64,000 nucleotides of DNA from Denitratimonas sp037478135 (GTDB lineage Bacteria; Pseudomonadota; Gammaproteobacteria; Xanthomonadales; Xanthomonadaceae), in NCBI RefSeq assembly GCF_037478135.1, contig NZ_JBBHDV010000003.1, forward strand, positions 62,001 to 126,000. The letters are read 5' to 3'. Shown piece by piece: positions 24,947-32,856 of the stretch; the stretch's first letter is position 1; the number at the start of each line of letters is the position of its first letter. The position numbers and the translations under genes were made by a program. The notes beneath the pieces are model-generated. The model worked only from the letters and a program-made list of their open reading frames with translations, was not told the origin of the DNA and searched no databases.

Positions 24947-26215
24947 CTACAGCAGCTTCCACGCCTCCATTCCTTTCCAAAGGGTGGAGGGGCGGCTTCC
25001 GTAGAGTCCATCCACCCAAGCGGAAACCAAGCTCTGCCAGTCGCTTCTTGGCACACCTTGGTAGAGATGCGGTCGCAGTGGTATGCAGCCCTCGGGGAGG
25101 TTCTCGGAGAACGGCCACCAGCGCAAGATTGCAGAGCGAGGTTCGGGGTCGATGGCGCCGCCAATGGAAAGGCGTCGAAGCACTTCGGAACGTGAAACTT
25201 TCAAGTGTTCTCCGATCTGTGCCAGTGAAAGAAGCTCGTTTCCACTCGCTTTGGCGCCGCGCTGCAACTCGACAATTTCCAATGCCTTAGTGACCTGTAT
25301 GGGGAGCCGTTGCGTCATGAGGTAGGCCACCATGCGAATGCGCATCTGGTACAGGTTTGCTGCGGGAAGGCGCCCGAGCCCATCGGCGTGAAACATGGCC
25401 GGATCTGCAGTGACGACTCGTTGCCAGCAGGCGTCATCCGCCGGGGCCTGAAAGCGCGAGCGGTAGTGAACGTCCTCCCGACAGATGGCCTCAATCAGCT
25501 CCGAGAACCGACTCTTTCTGCGGCGGTCCGTCCAGTAGCGAGACCCTTCCGTCGTCGTGTGCCATGAACAAAATCGCCCGCTGAATCTGGCAAGGTCCTC
25601 GTGTTTGGTGCGGCCCGCATCGTGTTCCAGACGGGCGTCCTTTTCGGTCAGACGCCAGCAAAGCTCGCAGTAAGGGGCTTCTTCATGATGGAGGCGCTCG
25701 ACCGCGCTGCGCCGGAACTGGGCTTCGCCTTGAAACGGATGGTCCGATCCTGCTTTCACCCGTTCGGGACGACGCCATCCGCCGAGCGGGAACGCCAGTT
25801 CACGCACGGTATCCGCCGCGCTCGTCCCGAGTCGCTGCTGGCCCGCATCGAGAGCCCTTCGCCAATGGTGACCGAGGGCTGCGCCGAAGCGGTGCATTGA
25901 GCTTGCGTCGCCGAGAATCTCATCGAAATCGAGACTCTGTCGCCAGAAGGCCACAGAAGCCTGCGCAGGATTGGTCCGCAACAGGTCGTCTAGGTGACTA
26001 GAAAAGGCTGGCGACAGGTGGCGTCGGTATCGAACCCGAACCGAGCGAAGCGGCATCAGATGGCCGGTGTCCGTCATGCTGCGGTGCAAGTCAGAGAGCA
26101 GGGTTTCGACTGCCTCCCACAGCGTGGGCGGGGCGATTTCGCGGAGATGAGTGCGTGCCCTTTCGAGCCGATCCAGAGCGAGGGTGCAGGCTGGAGTGTT
26201 CATTGATTTATTCAA
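24947..26215 (-). CDS. Hypothetical protein with a Cys/His zinc-finger-like motif and C-terminal HTH
   Basis: Unrecognised protein of 422 residues (from ATG 26215; ATG 26203 is an alternative start). A CELC pair near residue 182 and RFCSWH about 32 residues later form a C-x2-C...C-x2-H pattern suitable for binding zinc. Near residues 325-350, LLSLAQIGEHLKVSRSEVLRRLS looks like a helix-turn-helix. Basic clusters are common (RRRKSRF). It is convergent with the integrase and divergent from the HTH-repA pair, across a 71-bp gap that must hold both promoters. It may regulate or assist replication of the element; that is inference. Confidence 0.6.
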   Translation of the reverse strand: MNKSMNTPACTLALDRLERARTHLREIAPPTLWEAVETLLSDLHRSMTDTGHLMPLRSVRVRYRRHLSPAFSSHLDDLLRTNPAQASVAFWRQSLDFDEILGDASSMHRFGAALGHHWRRALDAGQQRLGTSAADTVRELAFPLGGWRRPERVKAGSDHPFQGEAQFRRSAVERLHHEEAPYCELCWRLTEKDARLEHDAGRTKHEDLARFSGRFCSWHTTTEGSRYWTDRRRKSRFSELIEAICREDVHYRSRFQAPADDACWQRVVTADPAMFHADGLGRLPAANLYQMRIRMVAYLMTQRLPIQVTKALEIVELQRGAKASGNELLSLAQIGEHLKVSRSEVLRRLSIGGAIDPEPRSAILRWWPFSENLPEGCIPLRPHLYQGVPRSDWQSLVSAWVDGLYGSRPSTLWKGMEAWKLL

Positions 26216-26286
26216 GTTTTATGTCTGACCAAATCCTATAGCTCTTTTAAGTTTGTGGCCACCTATCGCCAACAATCGGTTACGCC

Positions 26287-26529
26287 ATGACTGCTCCGAG
26301 TTCCTCCTTGTCCTCCCTGATGTTCGATCGCTACGGCCCCTTGGTCACGTTGGCGCAGCTGGCGAAAATCCTGAATCGATCAACCGACGGAGTTCGAATG
26401 GCGCTGCGTGAGTCGACCCCTTACGCGCTGCGGCTGAATCAGGCCAAGGTTCGGATCGGCCGTCGCATCTACTTTCGCACCACGGATGTCGTAGAGGTGA
26501 TCGTAACCGGGGATCGGCAGCAGGACTGA
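26287..26529 (+). CDS. Small HTH protein (excisionase/plasmid regulator-like)
   Basis: DNA-binding protein of 80 residues with a single winged HTH-like segment: PLVTLAQLAKILNRSTDGVRMALRES, then VRIGRRIYFRTTDVVEVI, the layout of AlpA/MerR-type excisionases and small regulators that sit before repA on plasmids and integrative elements. The repA gene begins 15 bp downstream, so the two are probably one operon. Whether it acts in excision, in copy control or both cannot be told. Confidence 0.65.
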   Translation: MTAPSSSLSSLMFDRYGPLVTLAQLAKILNRSTDGVRMALRESTPYALRLNQAKVRIGRRIYFRTTDVVEVIVTGDRQQD

Positions 26530-26544
26530 TCCAAGGCTCCTGCC

Positions 26545-27444
26545 GTGAGCAGCAATATTCGGGGAATGCGGCATGGCACTGTCGATGCGTTGCATCGCGC
26601 CGTGGCCCTCCACGCACCGCCCAAGGCGGATCGGTCCGGCTTGGAGCTGCCACTTTTTGCCCTTCGTGCCGGTGATCGAAAGGAGAGGGTGTATGAAGAT
26701 GCGAACTGCCGCGTCCACATCATTCCAAGCACTTTGGGGGCCGCGACACAGCACGACAAGGATGTGCTGCTGTTCTGCATTTCCCAGCTTGTAGCCGCAC
26801 GGAATCGGGGTTTGACGATCATCCCGCGCACGGTGGTGATACCAATGGCGGCCATCCTAACGTACTGTCGACGCGGGACGGGCGGTGCGGACTATGAGCG
26901 TCTGATGCATGCGCTGACGCGTTTGCGCGGGACGACGATCCGCACAAACCGCATCACTGGAGGCCGTGAAATCACGGATGGTTTCGGGCTGATCGACAGC
27001 TATCGGATCGTGCGTAGCCAGAAGGGCCAACGCCAGGAAGAAGTCGAAGTCACATTGTCCGAGTGGCTGTGTAATGCCATCGACGACCTGGATGTTCTAA
27101 CGCTCGATCCCAGCTACTTCGCCTTGCGATCTGGCCTTGATCGTCGCCTGTATGAGCTTGCGCGAAAGTTCTGTGGCAATCAGCGGAGCTGGCCCGTGAA
27201 GGTGACGACCCTGTTGCACAAAAGCGGCAGCCGATCCTGCGAGAAGGACTTCCGCCGGAAGTTGCGACAGATCATCGAGGCCGACTCTCTTCCTTCCTAT
27301 CGCCTGGAGTTGGATAGCCGGGGGGATAGGGTCACGATCCTTGCACGAGCACCCGATCGCCCATCCGCAGCTGTTTCGATGAAGCCCTCGATTGGCTGTC
27401 AGGGCGCGTCAGCAGTCTGGGCCCGGATTGTGGAGAACTTGTGA
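26545..27444 (+). CDS. repA: RepA-like plasmid replication initiator
   Basis: Replication initiator of about 299 residues, of the RepA/RPA type found on broad-host-range plasmids. Start is GTG at 26545. Recognisable stretches: LPLFALRAGDRKERVYED, IIPRTVVIPMAAILTYCRRGTGG, YERLMHALTRLRGTTIRTNR, ALRSGLDRRLYELARKFCGNQ and the winged-helix-like VTTLLHKSGSRSCEKDFRRKLRQII. Three iteron-like repeats follow the gene. Finding it inside a tRNA-borne island suggests the element is, or was, able to replicate after excision. Confidence 0.82.
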   Translation: MSSNIRGMRHGTVDALHRAVALHAPPKADRSGLELPLFALRAGDRKERVYEDANCRVHIIPSTLGAATQHDKDVLLFCISQLVAARNRGLTIIPRTVVIPMAAILTYCRRGTGGADYERLMHALTRLRGTTIRTNRITGGREITDGFGLIDSYRIVRSQKGQRQEEVEVTLSEWLCNAIDDLDVLTLDPSYFALRSGLDRRLYELARKFCGNQRSWPVKVTTLLHKSGSRSCEKDFRRKLRQIIEADSLPSYRLELDSRGDRVTILARAPDRPSAAVSMKPSIGCQGASAVWARIVENL

Positions 27445-27452
27445 ATTGCTTC

Positions 27453-27523
27453 GGGCGTCCAGCCACCGCAGGGGCCAAAATCATCGTGCATCCAGCCACC
27501 GGACCATCGGGCATCCAGCCACC
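27453..27523 (+). repeat. Three iteron-like direct repeats downstream of repA
   Basis: Units GGGCGTCCAGCCACC (27453-27467), GTGCATCCAGCCACC (27486-27500) and GGGCATCCAGCCACC (27509-27523) are on one strand, starting 33 and 23 bp apart. Position directly behind the initiator gene fits Rep-binding iterons. Only three copies and irregular spacing weaken the case. Confidence 0.5.
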
Positions 27524-27825
27524 AAAATCGGCTACAAGCCGCGTCAAATAAGCGCTCCAGAAACCGTAACACGCGCGCGCGTCTTTTTAACTTCAAAAGC
27601 TATTAACGCCTGAAGGCGGACGGCATGCCTGTGGGTAGATGGGAGTGATCGACTACGAAGCGCGAACACCAGTTCGGCGCGTTGCCTTTCCTACTTTGGC
27701 GTAAAGTCGTCGTAGCTGCCCTGTGCGGCTCGCTTGGTATGTTGCGGGGAGCCCTCTGCGGATGACTGAGGGTTGCTCATACAGGGGCGCCCAGGGCGTT
27801 TCCATGGGCTTTGGGAGGGTGGGTC
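27524..27825. other. Gene-free stretch between iteron-like repeats and the TraK-like gene
   Basis: Relatively AT-rich by local standards around 27565-27610 (TCTTTTTAACTTCAAAAGC), which, next to iterons, is what a melting region would look like. No convincing ORF, RNA or terminator was found; short open frames here lack ribosome sites. Confidence 0.35.
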
Positions 27826-28179
27826 TCAAATCAGTTGGCTGATATCACTTAACGGGTCGTACTCGAACCGCTTGAACTTCCCCATCGACGCATTGGATCT
27901 CGAGAGCGAAGTGGAGGCTGCCACGGGGTTTGCAGCGGCGGGAGTGGGTGGTGGTTGTGCGCGGGACGTGGCCGAGCGCACTTTTGAAGGCCGATATGGG
28001 GTCGAGTCTGGGAGGTAGGTCTTTGCCAGCCGGGTGAAGTGGGAATAGCTGATTGGGAGCGCCGCTTGGTGCTTGTCGTAGAACGAGCGCAGCGACCGTC
28101 CCTGAGTAACCCAGACTTGAAGGGTGTCTAGTCGGCAGATGACGCATACACGCCCATCACCGTAACGTTTTTCTTTCAT
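27826..28179 (-). CDS. TraK-like conjugal transfer/oriT-binding protein (tentative)
   Basis: Small basic protein of 117 residues. The start at 28179 (MKEKRYGDGRVCVICRL) is preferred; the frame is open further up but runs through non-coding repeats. The segment SFYDKHQAALPISYSHFTRLAKTYLP matches my memory of the TraK family, whose members bind oriT of IncP-type plasmids. A proline/alanine-rich linker and a short tail ending DPLSDISQLI follow. In IncP plasmids traK begins beside oriT and reads away from it; here the upstream side is a repeat and inverted-repeat region, which fits. Identification rests on one motif region, so it is tentative. Confidence 0.55.
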   Translation of the reverse strand: MKEKRYGDGRVCVICRLDTLQVWVTQGRSLRSFYDKHQAALPISYSHFTRLAKTYLPDSTPYRPSKVRSATSRAQPPPTPAAANPVAASTSLSRSNASMGKFKRFEYDPLSDISQLI

Positions 28180-28194
28180 TTGTGCCCATCCAAG

Positions 28195-28336
28195 GTTGGT
28201 ATGCAACTCTTTGCAATTTTGCGCAATTGTCAGAGTTTTTGCGCGCCGAAACGCAACTCTTAACGCTTTTGTGCGTTGGTATGCAACTCTACGCAATTCA
28301 TCGTAATCTTTCATCGCATATGCAAAGAGTTGCGGT
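28195..28336. repeat. Repeat cluster upstream of the TraK-like gene (possible oriT/oriV)
   Basis: A 16-bp sequence GTTGGTATGCAACTCT occurs at 28195-28210 and again, identically, at 28275-28290. Its core GCAACTCT recurs at 28253-28260 and, inverted, at 28326-28333. The stretch is AT-rich and full of TTGCAA-type words. Repeats of this kind bind replication or transfer proteins. It has no gene of its own. Confidence 0.55.
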
Positions 28337-28365
28337 GAATTGCAAAAAAGCAGACGGCAAGATGT

Positions 28366-28406
28366 GTATTGTAGGCCTACAAAGTGAACTTTGTAGGCCT
28401 CAATAC
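28366..28406. repeat. 41-bp imperfect palindrome next to the repeat cluster
   Basis: The left arm (28366-28385, GTATTGTAGGCCTACAAAGT) pairs with the right arm (28388-28406) except for one extra base, leaving a 2-bp centre. Each arm contains AGGCCT. It may be an operator, a relaxosome-binding inverted repeat, or a resolution site; there is no T-run for a terminator. Confidence 0.5.
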
Positions 28407-28593
28407 CGCCTCGGACTCGCCTAGCAGCTCGACCTGATCTTGCTCTGCGAGGCGTACGGCTGCTGCCGCAGCGGCTGGGTGGGTCATGCGATGACACGCT
28501 CCCGTCTCCCCATACGCCACTCACCGCGTGATCCCAGTGGTGCAAGATGTGATTGAACCTGTCCACCGATAACGGACGCCAAGAAGCACAGGT

Positions 28594-28735
28594 TCAAGCT
28601 TCCTTCCTCAGCTTATTGGCATAGTCATTGGGCGACAGCTAGCCAAGCGCCGAGTGCAGGCGGGTGGGACTGTAGAAGCCTTGGATGTAGCCTGTGATCG
28701 CGGCGTGGGTGGCGGTTCTGGTTTCATAGCCGCCT
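28594..28735 (-). pseudogene. IS3-family transposase C-terminal remnant
   Basis: The minus strand encodes GYETRTATHAAITGYIQGFY, then SPTRLHSALG, a stop, and LSPNDYANKLRKEA, ending in TGA at 28594. This is the end of an IS3-family orfB integrase (normally ...HSTLGYLSP), with the tyrosine codon changed to TAG in the GYLSP box. Nothing upstream of residue G remains, so the gene is a fragment and the IS ends are not seen. It marks past rearrangement between the transfer-like and cargo parts of the island. Confidence 0.75.
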
Positions 28736-28997
28736 TAGCCCTGTTGCCGTCGATGCTTGAGTAGCTGGCGGTGGAGCATCGCGGCAGGCGCTTGTGGGTG
28801 GCCGCCACTGACACGCCGATTGCAGTGCCCAAGCTGCTGCAGGCCATCGCGCAGGAATGGCAGCGCCGGCGCGATTCTGGCGACGGGCGGTCGGCTTAAG
28901 CCGGCAGCCCTCGGGCCACACTTTGTCTGGCGATGATTTTGGGTTAAAACGTCAGTCAGGCTTGGCCCATGCTGGCGGCGTGTCTTCAGATGAGCCA

Positions 28998-31082
28998 ATG
29001 ACAAGAAATCTAGGGGCGAGAAATGTCGAATCGCAATCGAGCGGCGTGGTGAGCGGGAATGCTGGGGACAGTCCCTTGTCGGGCGCGGAGGTGCCGTTTC
29101 CGATCTTTGATCGGCTCACCGTTACCGACTATGGTCTCTATCCAGGCGCATCGAACCGGCCCGGCCTGCATATTGAATTCAAAGAAGGACTGACCCTGAT
29201 CGTGGGGACCAACGGTCTGGGCAAGACGACGCTGATCACCCTTTTGTATCGAATGCTGGCTGGCGGGTTCGAGCTGGGGCGCAACACCTTGCAGGCCCAG
29301 GAGTTAGGCGGTGCAGACCTTGAGGTCTATCGCCTCAAGCCCAAGCCGCGTGCCATGTTTGCTGATCGGGTCAATGACCGTGCGCGAAACGCGCGTGCAA
29401 CACTGGTGGTTAAGATCGGCGGCTCCGAGCTCTCGATTCAACGTCGCCTTGACAACTTGGGGCTGGTGGCATTCGAGCGGGACGGTGAGCCCCTGCAAAA
29501 CGACGAGGAATTCTTCCAGCAGGAAATTCTGCGGCTGGCGGGCTTGGCCACGTTTGGCGACTGGCTCATCGTTCTGCGACAGATGGTGTTCTATTTCGAG
29601 GACCGCCGCTCGCTCGTGTGGGATGCATCGGCCCAGCGGCAGATGTTTCGTATTTTGCTGCTGCCCGCCGATGAGGCCGATGCTCTCTATCGACAAGAGC
29701 GCGACTACCTGGCGCTTGACAGCAATGTGCGCAACCTAACCTTCGCCCTGCATCGGCTAGTTAAGCGCATTGCTGAAGATGATCAAGCTCAGGAAGGTAG
29801 CGAAGATGTCCGTTCACGCATCGCGTCGATCAGCCCAATGCAGGATGCGGACATTCGTAAGCGCAGCGAATTGATCGAAGTTCACGATCAGCTGGATGAA
29901 ACGCGCCGTGGATTGAGGCGCGATCTTCTCCAGGCAGAGGACACGGCGGCGATCCTGGAGGGCGAGATGGACGATGCGCGGCTACGTCTTGTCTACAGTC
30001 GCTTTCCCGATGGCTCGGCGACGGCCAAATATCTGCTGTCGCAACTGCTCTCGGACGGCCGATGCTCGGTTTGCGCGAATGAAAGCCCGGCCTTGGTCAG
30101 CACGTTGGCCGAGCGGGAGTCCACGATGTCCTGCGTGCTATGCGGTTCTGTGGAGGCAGAGCCCCGGGGGTTCGAGGCTCTGCCCATCGATCAGGCGCGA
30201 TTGCAGCAGTTGCGTGTTTCCCTCGACACGCAGCGCACGCGCATAGCGGAGATCTCGTCAGACCTGCGCGAGACCACGGAACGGCACCGCAAGGTGAGCA
30301 GCCACCTTGTGCAATTGACGGAAGCGATCGAAGACCGACAGCAGCAGCTCGACGACCTCATGGCCCTCTTGCCCTCAGACGAGCAAAAGCAGGTCGAAGC
30401 GAAGGAAGAACTAGAGGTGCTCAAGGACAAGATTGGTGACGACAAGCGCAAGCTGGACGGGTTGGCTGCCGCGTTGACCGCGACGACGCAGAGTCTAAAC
30501 GCGCGGGTGCTCGAGAAGGCTGACGCGATCAAGGCGGCATTCGCACGCTATGCGGGCGACTTTCTATTCGAGACGGTGGCGTTGAAGTGGTCGCCTCAGA
30601 TGCGCCGGATTGGTCAGTTGCAAAAATTTGAGACCGCGTCATTCGAACTCGACATGTCAGGCACCGATTTTTCTCAAGCACAGCGACGCGAAGGCCCCGA
30701 AGCAGTGTCGGAGAGCCAGCGCGAGTTCATCGACTTGGCTTTTCGGATGGCCCTAATTGAAGTTGTAGGGCAACACGGTTGCGGGTCGCTCGTGATCGAT
30801 GCTCCAGAATCGTCTCTGGATGCGGTGTTCGTCGAGCGTGCGGCCGAGGTGCTGACCCGGTTCGGGCGGCCCGGCTCAGACAATCGGCTCATCATCGCAT
30901 CCAATCTAGTCGACGGACGTTTGTTGCCACAGTTAATACGCCATGGCGTGCCAAAAGCCGAGCGTGAAGATCGTTTGATTAATCTGATGGACATCGCTGT
31001 GCCCACTGCGGCCGTACAGCGTATGCGAGGTACCTACGAGCAGGAATGGAATGACATCCTGCAGGAAGTGGGCTTCGCATGA
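28998..31082 (+). CDS. SMC/Rad50-like ATPase with an internal zinc ribbon (defence candidate)
   Basis: ABC-type ATPase of 694 residues from ATG 28998 (an earlier ATG at 28857 gives a poor N-terminus). Walker A is GTNGLGKTTL (residues ~70-79). The middle is a coiled coil (~280-350 and ~400-520) interrupted by CSVC and CVLC at about residues 356-359 and 379-382, a four-cysteine zinc ribbon rather than the single CxxC of Rad50. The signature region is VSESQREFIDLAFRMAL and Walker B is GSLVIDAPESSLD (~596-608). The switch region IIASNL lacks the usual histidine. It overlaps the next gene by 4 bp (ATGA). It resembles the ATPases of ABC-three-component/Lamassu-type systems, which sense foreign DNA; that assignment is inference from architecture. 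Confidence 0.82.
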   Translation: MTRNLGARNVESQSSGVVSGNAGDSPLSGAEVPFPIFDRLTVTDYGLYPGASNRPGLHIEFKEGLTLIVGTNGLGKTTLITLLYRMLAGGFELGRNTLQAQELGGADLEVYRLKPKPRAMFADRVNDRARNARATLVVKIGGSELSIQRRLDNLGLVAFERDGEPLQNDEEFFQQEILRLAGLATFGDWLIVLRQMVFYFEDRRSLVWDASAQRQMFRILLLPADEADALYRQERDYLALDSNVRNLTFALHRLVKRIAEDDQAQEGSEDVRSRIASISPMQDADIRKRSELIEVHDQLDETRRGLRRDLLQAEDTAAILEGEMDDARLRLVYSRFPDGSATAKYLLSQLLSDGRCSVCANESPALVSTLAERESTMSCVLCGSVEAEPRGFEALPIDQARLQQLRVSLDTQRTRIAEISSDLRETTERHRKVSSHLVQLTEAIEDRQQQLDDLMALLPSDEQKQVEAKEELEVLKDKIGDDKRKLDGLAAALTATTQSLNARVLEKADAIKAAFARYAGDFLFETVALKWSPQMRRIGQLQKFETASFELDMSGTDFSQAQRREGPEAVSESQREFIDLAFRMALIEVVGQHGCGSLVIDAPESSLDAVFVERAAEVLTRFGRPGSDNRLIIASNLVDGRLLPQLIRHGVPKAEREDRLINLMDIAVPTAAVQRMRGTYEQEWNDILQEVGFA

Positions 31083-31735
31083 GCGAGGCGCTGGCTCACG
31101 CAAGCTTTGTCGATTCGCGCCGGCGACACATCGTGCTCGTGGGTCTGTTCGATGCACTGGACTGGGCTGGCATTCGTCCTGTCGCACCGGCGCAGCTCAA
31201 CGCGTTGTGGTATCTAGCCAATGCTCTGGCGCCGGCTTGGCGGCTGGCGCCTTTCGATGCAGCAGTTCTTAAGACTGAACGCCCGCCCTATTTCCCCATG
31301 CTACAGCGCGACCTTGACGCTCTCGTCGGCATGGGCATGCTGGATGTGGCCGGTCTGGAAATGGATGCGCAGCGATCGCGGATGGAGGGGCGTTTCGCGC
31401 TCAATCGCTCCTTTGCCGATCCCGTACTGGCGATCATGCGGACGGTGCAGGAGGAGGCGGATCTGCTGGAGTTTTTGGGGGAGGTTGTCCAGGCGCTCAA
31501 TCGTTTGACAGACGCCGAACAACGTACGGGCCTAGTGGAAGACGCCACTTATGCCGACCCAGACGTCGACATCGGCAATGTCGTGGATCTGGGTGAGTGG
31601 TTAGAGCACGGCGGACTCACGCGAACCGCCGATGTGCTTGAACGCATTGAAGCACTTGCCGGCGAAGATCTCGAGCCCGCGCAATGCATGGACATCTATC
31701 TCGACCACTTGGGTCGAAGGCTGCGCCATGCATAA
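31079..31735 (+). CDS. Middle component of the ATPase-nuclease operon, unknown family
   Basis: Protein of 218 residues not recognised by itself. It is translationally coupled on both sides: its ATG overlaps the ATPase stop by 4 bp and its stop overlaps the nuclease start by 8 bp. It is all-helical in appearance, with a segment YFPMLQRDLDALVGMGMLDV that looks like the end of a winged helix, and an acidic C-terminal half (EDATYADPDVDIGNVVDLGEW). Its position between an SMC-like ATPase and a nuclease equals that of the middle component in ABC-three-component systems or LmuC in Lamassu. An adaptor between sensor and effector is a reasonable guess. Confidence 0.65.
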   Translation: MSEALAHASFVDSRRRHIVLVGLFDALDWAGIRPVAPAQLNALWYLANALAPAWRLAPFDAAVLKTERPPYFPMLQRDLDALVGMGMLDVAGLEMDAQRSRMEGRFALNRSFADPVLAIMRTVQEEADLLEFLGEVVQALNRLTDAEQRTGLVEDATYADPDVDIGNVVDLGEWLEHGGLTRTADVLERIEALAGEDLEPAQCMDIYLDHLGRRLRHA

Positions 31736-32825
31736 GTTGGCACCGGATTGGACGGATACGGCGCTACAGGCCACGATCCGCAATTATGTGGGCTCAGGCT
31801 ATACGCAGCAGGCTCCGGAGCTGGCGCAGTTCTGCCATGCCGCGGCCAAGATCATCCGCAAGCGTCGCGCTTGCGCGCCGGACTCGCTACGAGCGGCACC
31901 GGCCGTGTTCGTGATGGCGCGCCTTCCCGCGGTGGACGCGCAGGTCGAGCGTCAACCACGATTCGACACCGCACAGGTCGAGGTCTCAGGCCGCGTGTGG
32001 TTTGGCTCTAGGCGGCTCGCCAGCGCAACGGGGATCGCGATGCCGACAAGCGAGCTCGATGACTGTGCGCTATTCGACTACGTCGTTATGACACTGGGCG
32101 TGGGTAATTCGCCGGCGATCGTCTACGACGCCGCGATCAATGACGGCGTCATGCGCATCTATCACAAGGGCATGGCCGACCCTGACGAGTACGAGGAGCT
32201 GTCGCTTGATGCAGCCAATATCACGCTCGATCACTTGCACGACCTTCTGAAAAAGCTGCATGAGAAATTTCTGGAAACGCCGACGGCTTCGGAGTCGCAG
32301 CGTGATCTGTGGGAGGATCGCGCCAAGTGGCACCCAGTCAACGAGTCGGAGAAGGCGATTCAGAAGATCCTTTATATCGCGCTCAATACGCATCTTATGC
32401 ATAGCTCGCTGCATATCAAGCAAGAAGATACGACCGTAATGGGGCGGTGCGACTTCATTTTGAAGGAGCAGGATCCGGTCGACAGCTCGAAGTGGACGCA
32501 CCACGCGATCATTGAGCTGAAAGTCCTCAAGGACTTCACGCACACTGGGAGTCCCTTTCCCGCGAGTGGCAACAAGAAGGCCGTGACTGAAGGCTTGGAT
32601 CAGGCACGCGACTATCGATCCGACCATGCGTGTCGGCTGGCGGCGCTGAGTTGTTACGACATGCGCAAAGCGCCCAATCCTGTTGAGGCGATTGCGCATG
32701 AGGTGGGTCGGGCTAAGCGCGAACAGATTGGCCTGTGGGTCTGGCCGATTTACAACCAAGCCAAGGCCGCGCGGACGTCGCGTCGCGCCGCGGGAGTGGT
32801 CGCTGTGACGAAAGGGGTGGGCTGA
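31728..32825 (+). CDS. PD-(D/E)xK nuclease, RecB-like, probable effector
   Basis: Protein of 365 residues; start at 31728 overlaps the previous stop. The C-terminal half carries a nuclease core: E207 in a helix (NESEKAIQKIL), D242 (MGRCDFIL), E263-x-K265 (AIIELKVLKDF) and Q292-x3-Y296 (DQARDY). The D...ExK...QxxxY order is that of RecB/Cas4-type PD-(D/E)xK nucleases. The N-terminal ~190 residues are unrecognised and may bind the partner proteins. As third gene of the operon it is the likely DNA-cutting effector. Whether it degrades phage, plasmid or host DNA cannot be read from sequence. Confidence 0.75.
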   Translation: MHKLAPDWTDTALQATIRNYVGSGYTQQAPELAQFCHAAAKIIRKRRACAPDSLRAAPAVFVMARLPAVDAQVERQPRFDTAQVEVSGRVWFGSRRLASATGIAMPTSELDDCALFDYVVMTLGVGNSPAIVYDAAINDGVMRIYHKGMADPDEYEELSLDAANITLDHLHDLLKKLHEKFLETPTASESQRDLWEDRAKWHPVNESEKAIQKILYIALNTHLMHSSLHIKQEDTTVMGRCDFILKEQDPVDSSKWTHHAIIELKVLKDFTHTGSPFPASGNKKAVTEGLDQARDYRSDHACRLAALSCYDMRKAPNPVEAIAHEVGRAKREQIGLWVWPIYNQAKAARTSRRAAGVVAVTKGVG

Positions 32826-32856
32826 TCAGTCAAGCTTCTTGATCAGTCAAGCTTCT
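32823..32856. repeat. 17-bp tandem duplication between convergent genes
   Basis: TGATCAGTCAAGCTTCT is present twice in a row (32823-32839 and 32840-32856). It holds the stop codons of the nuclease gene (first copy) and the methyltransferase gene (second copy). It may be a simple slippage product. Confidence 0.85.

Noticed and set aside
27453..27523. Short repeats as a CRISPR array
   Set aside because: Only three 15-bp units with unequal 18- and 8-bp gaps, no cas genes; iteron-like is a better reading.
28770..28899. Short plus-strand open frame ending GDGRSA before the SMC-like gene
   Set aside because: No start codon with a ribosome site and no recognised family; kept only as a possible remnant in the findings.
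28998..31082. A true Rad50 or RecN repair gene
   Set aside because: No mre11/sbcD partner, four-cysteine ribbon instead of a hook, and an island context with a coupled nuclease.
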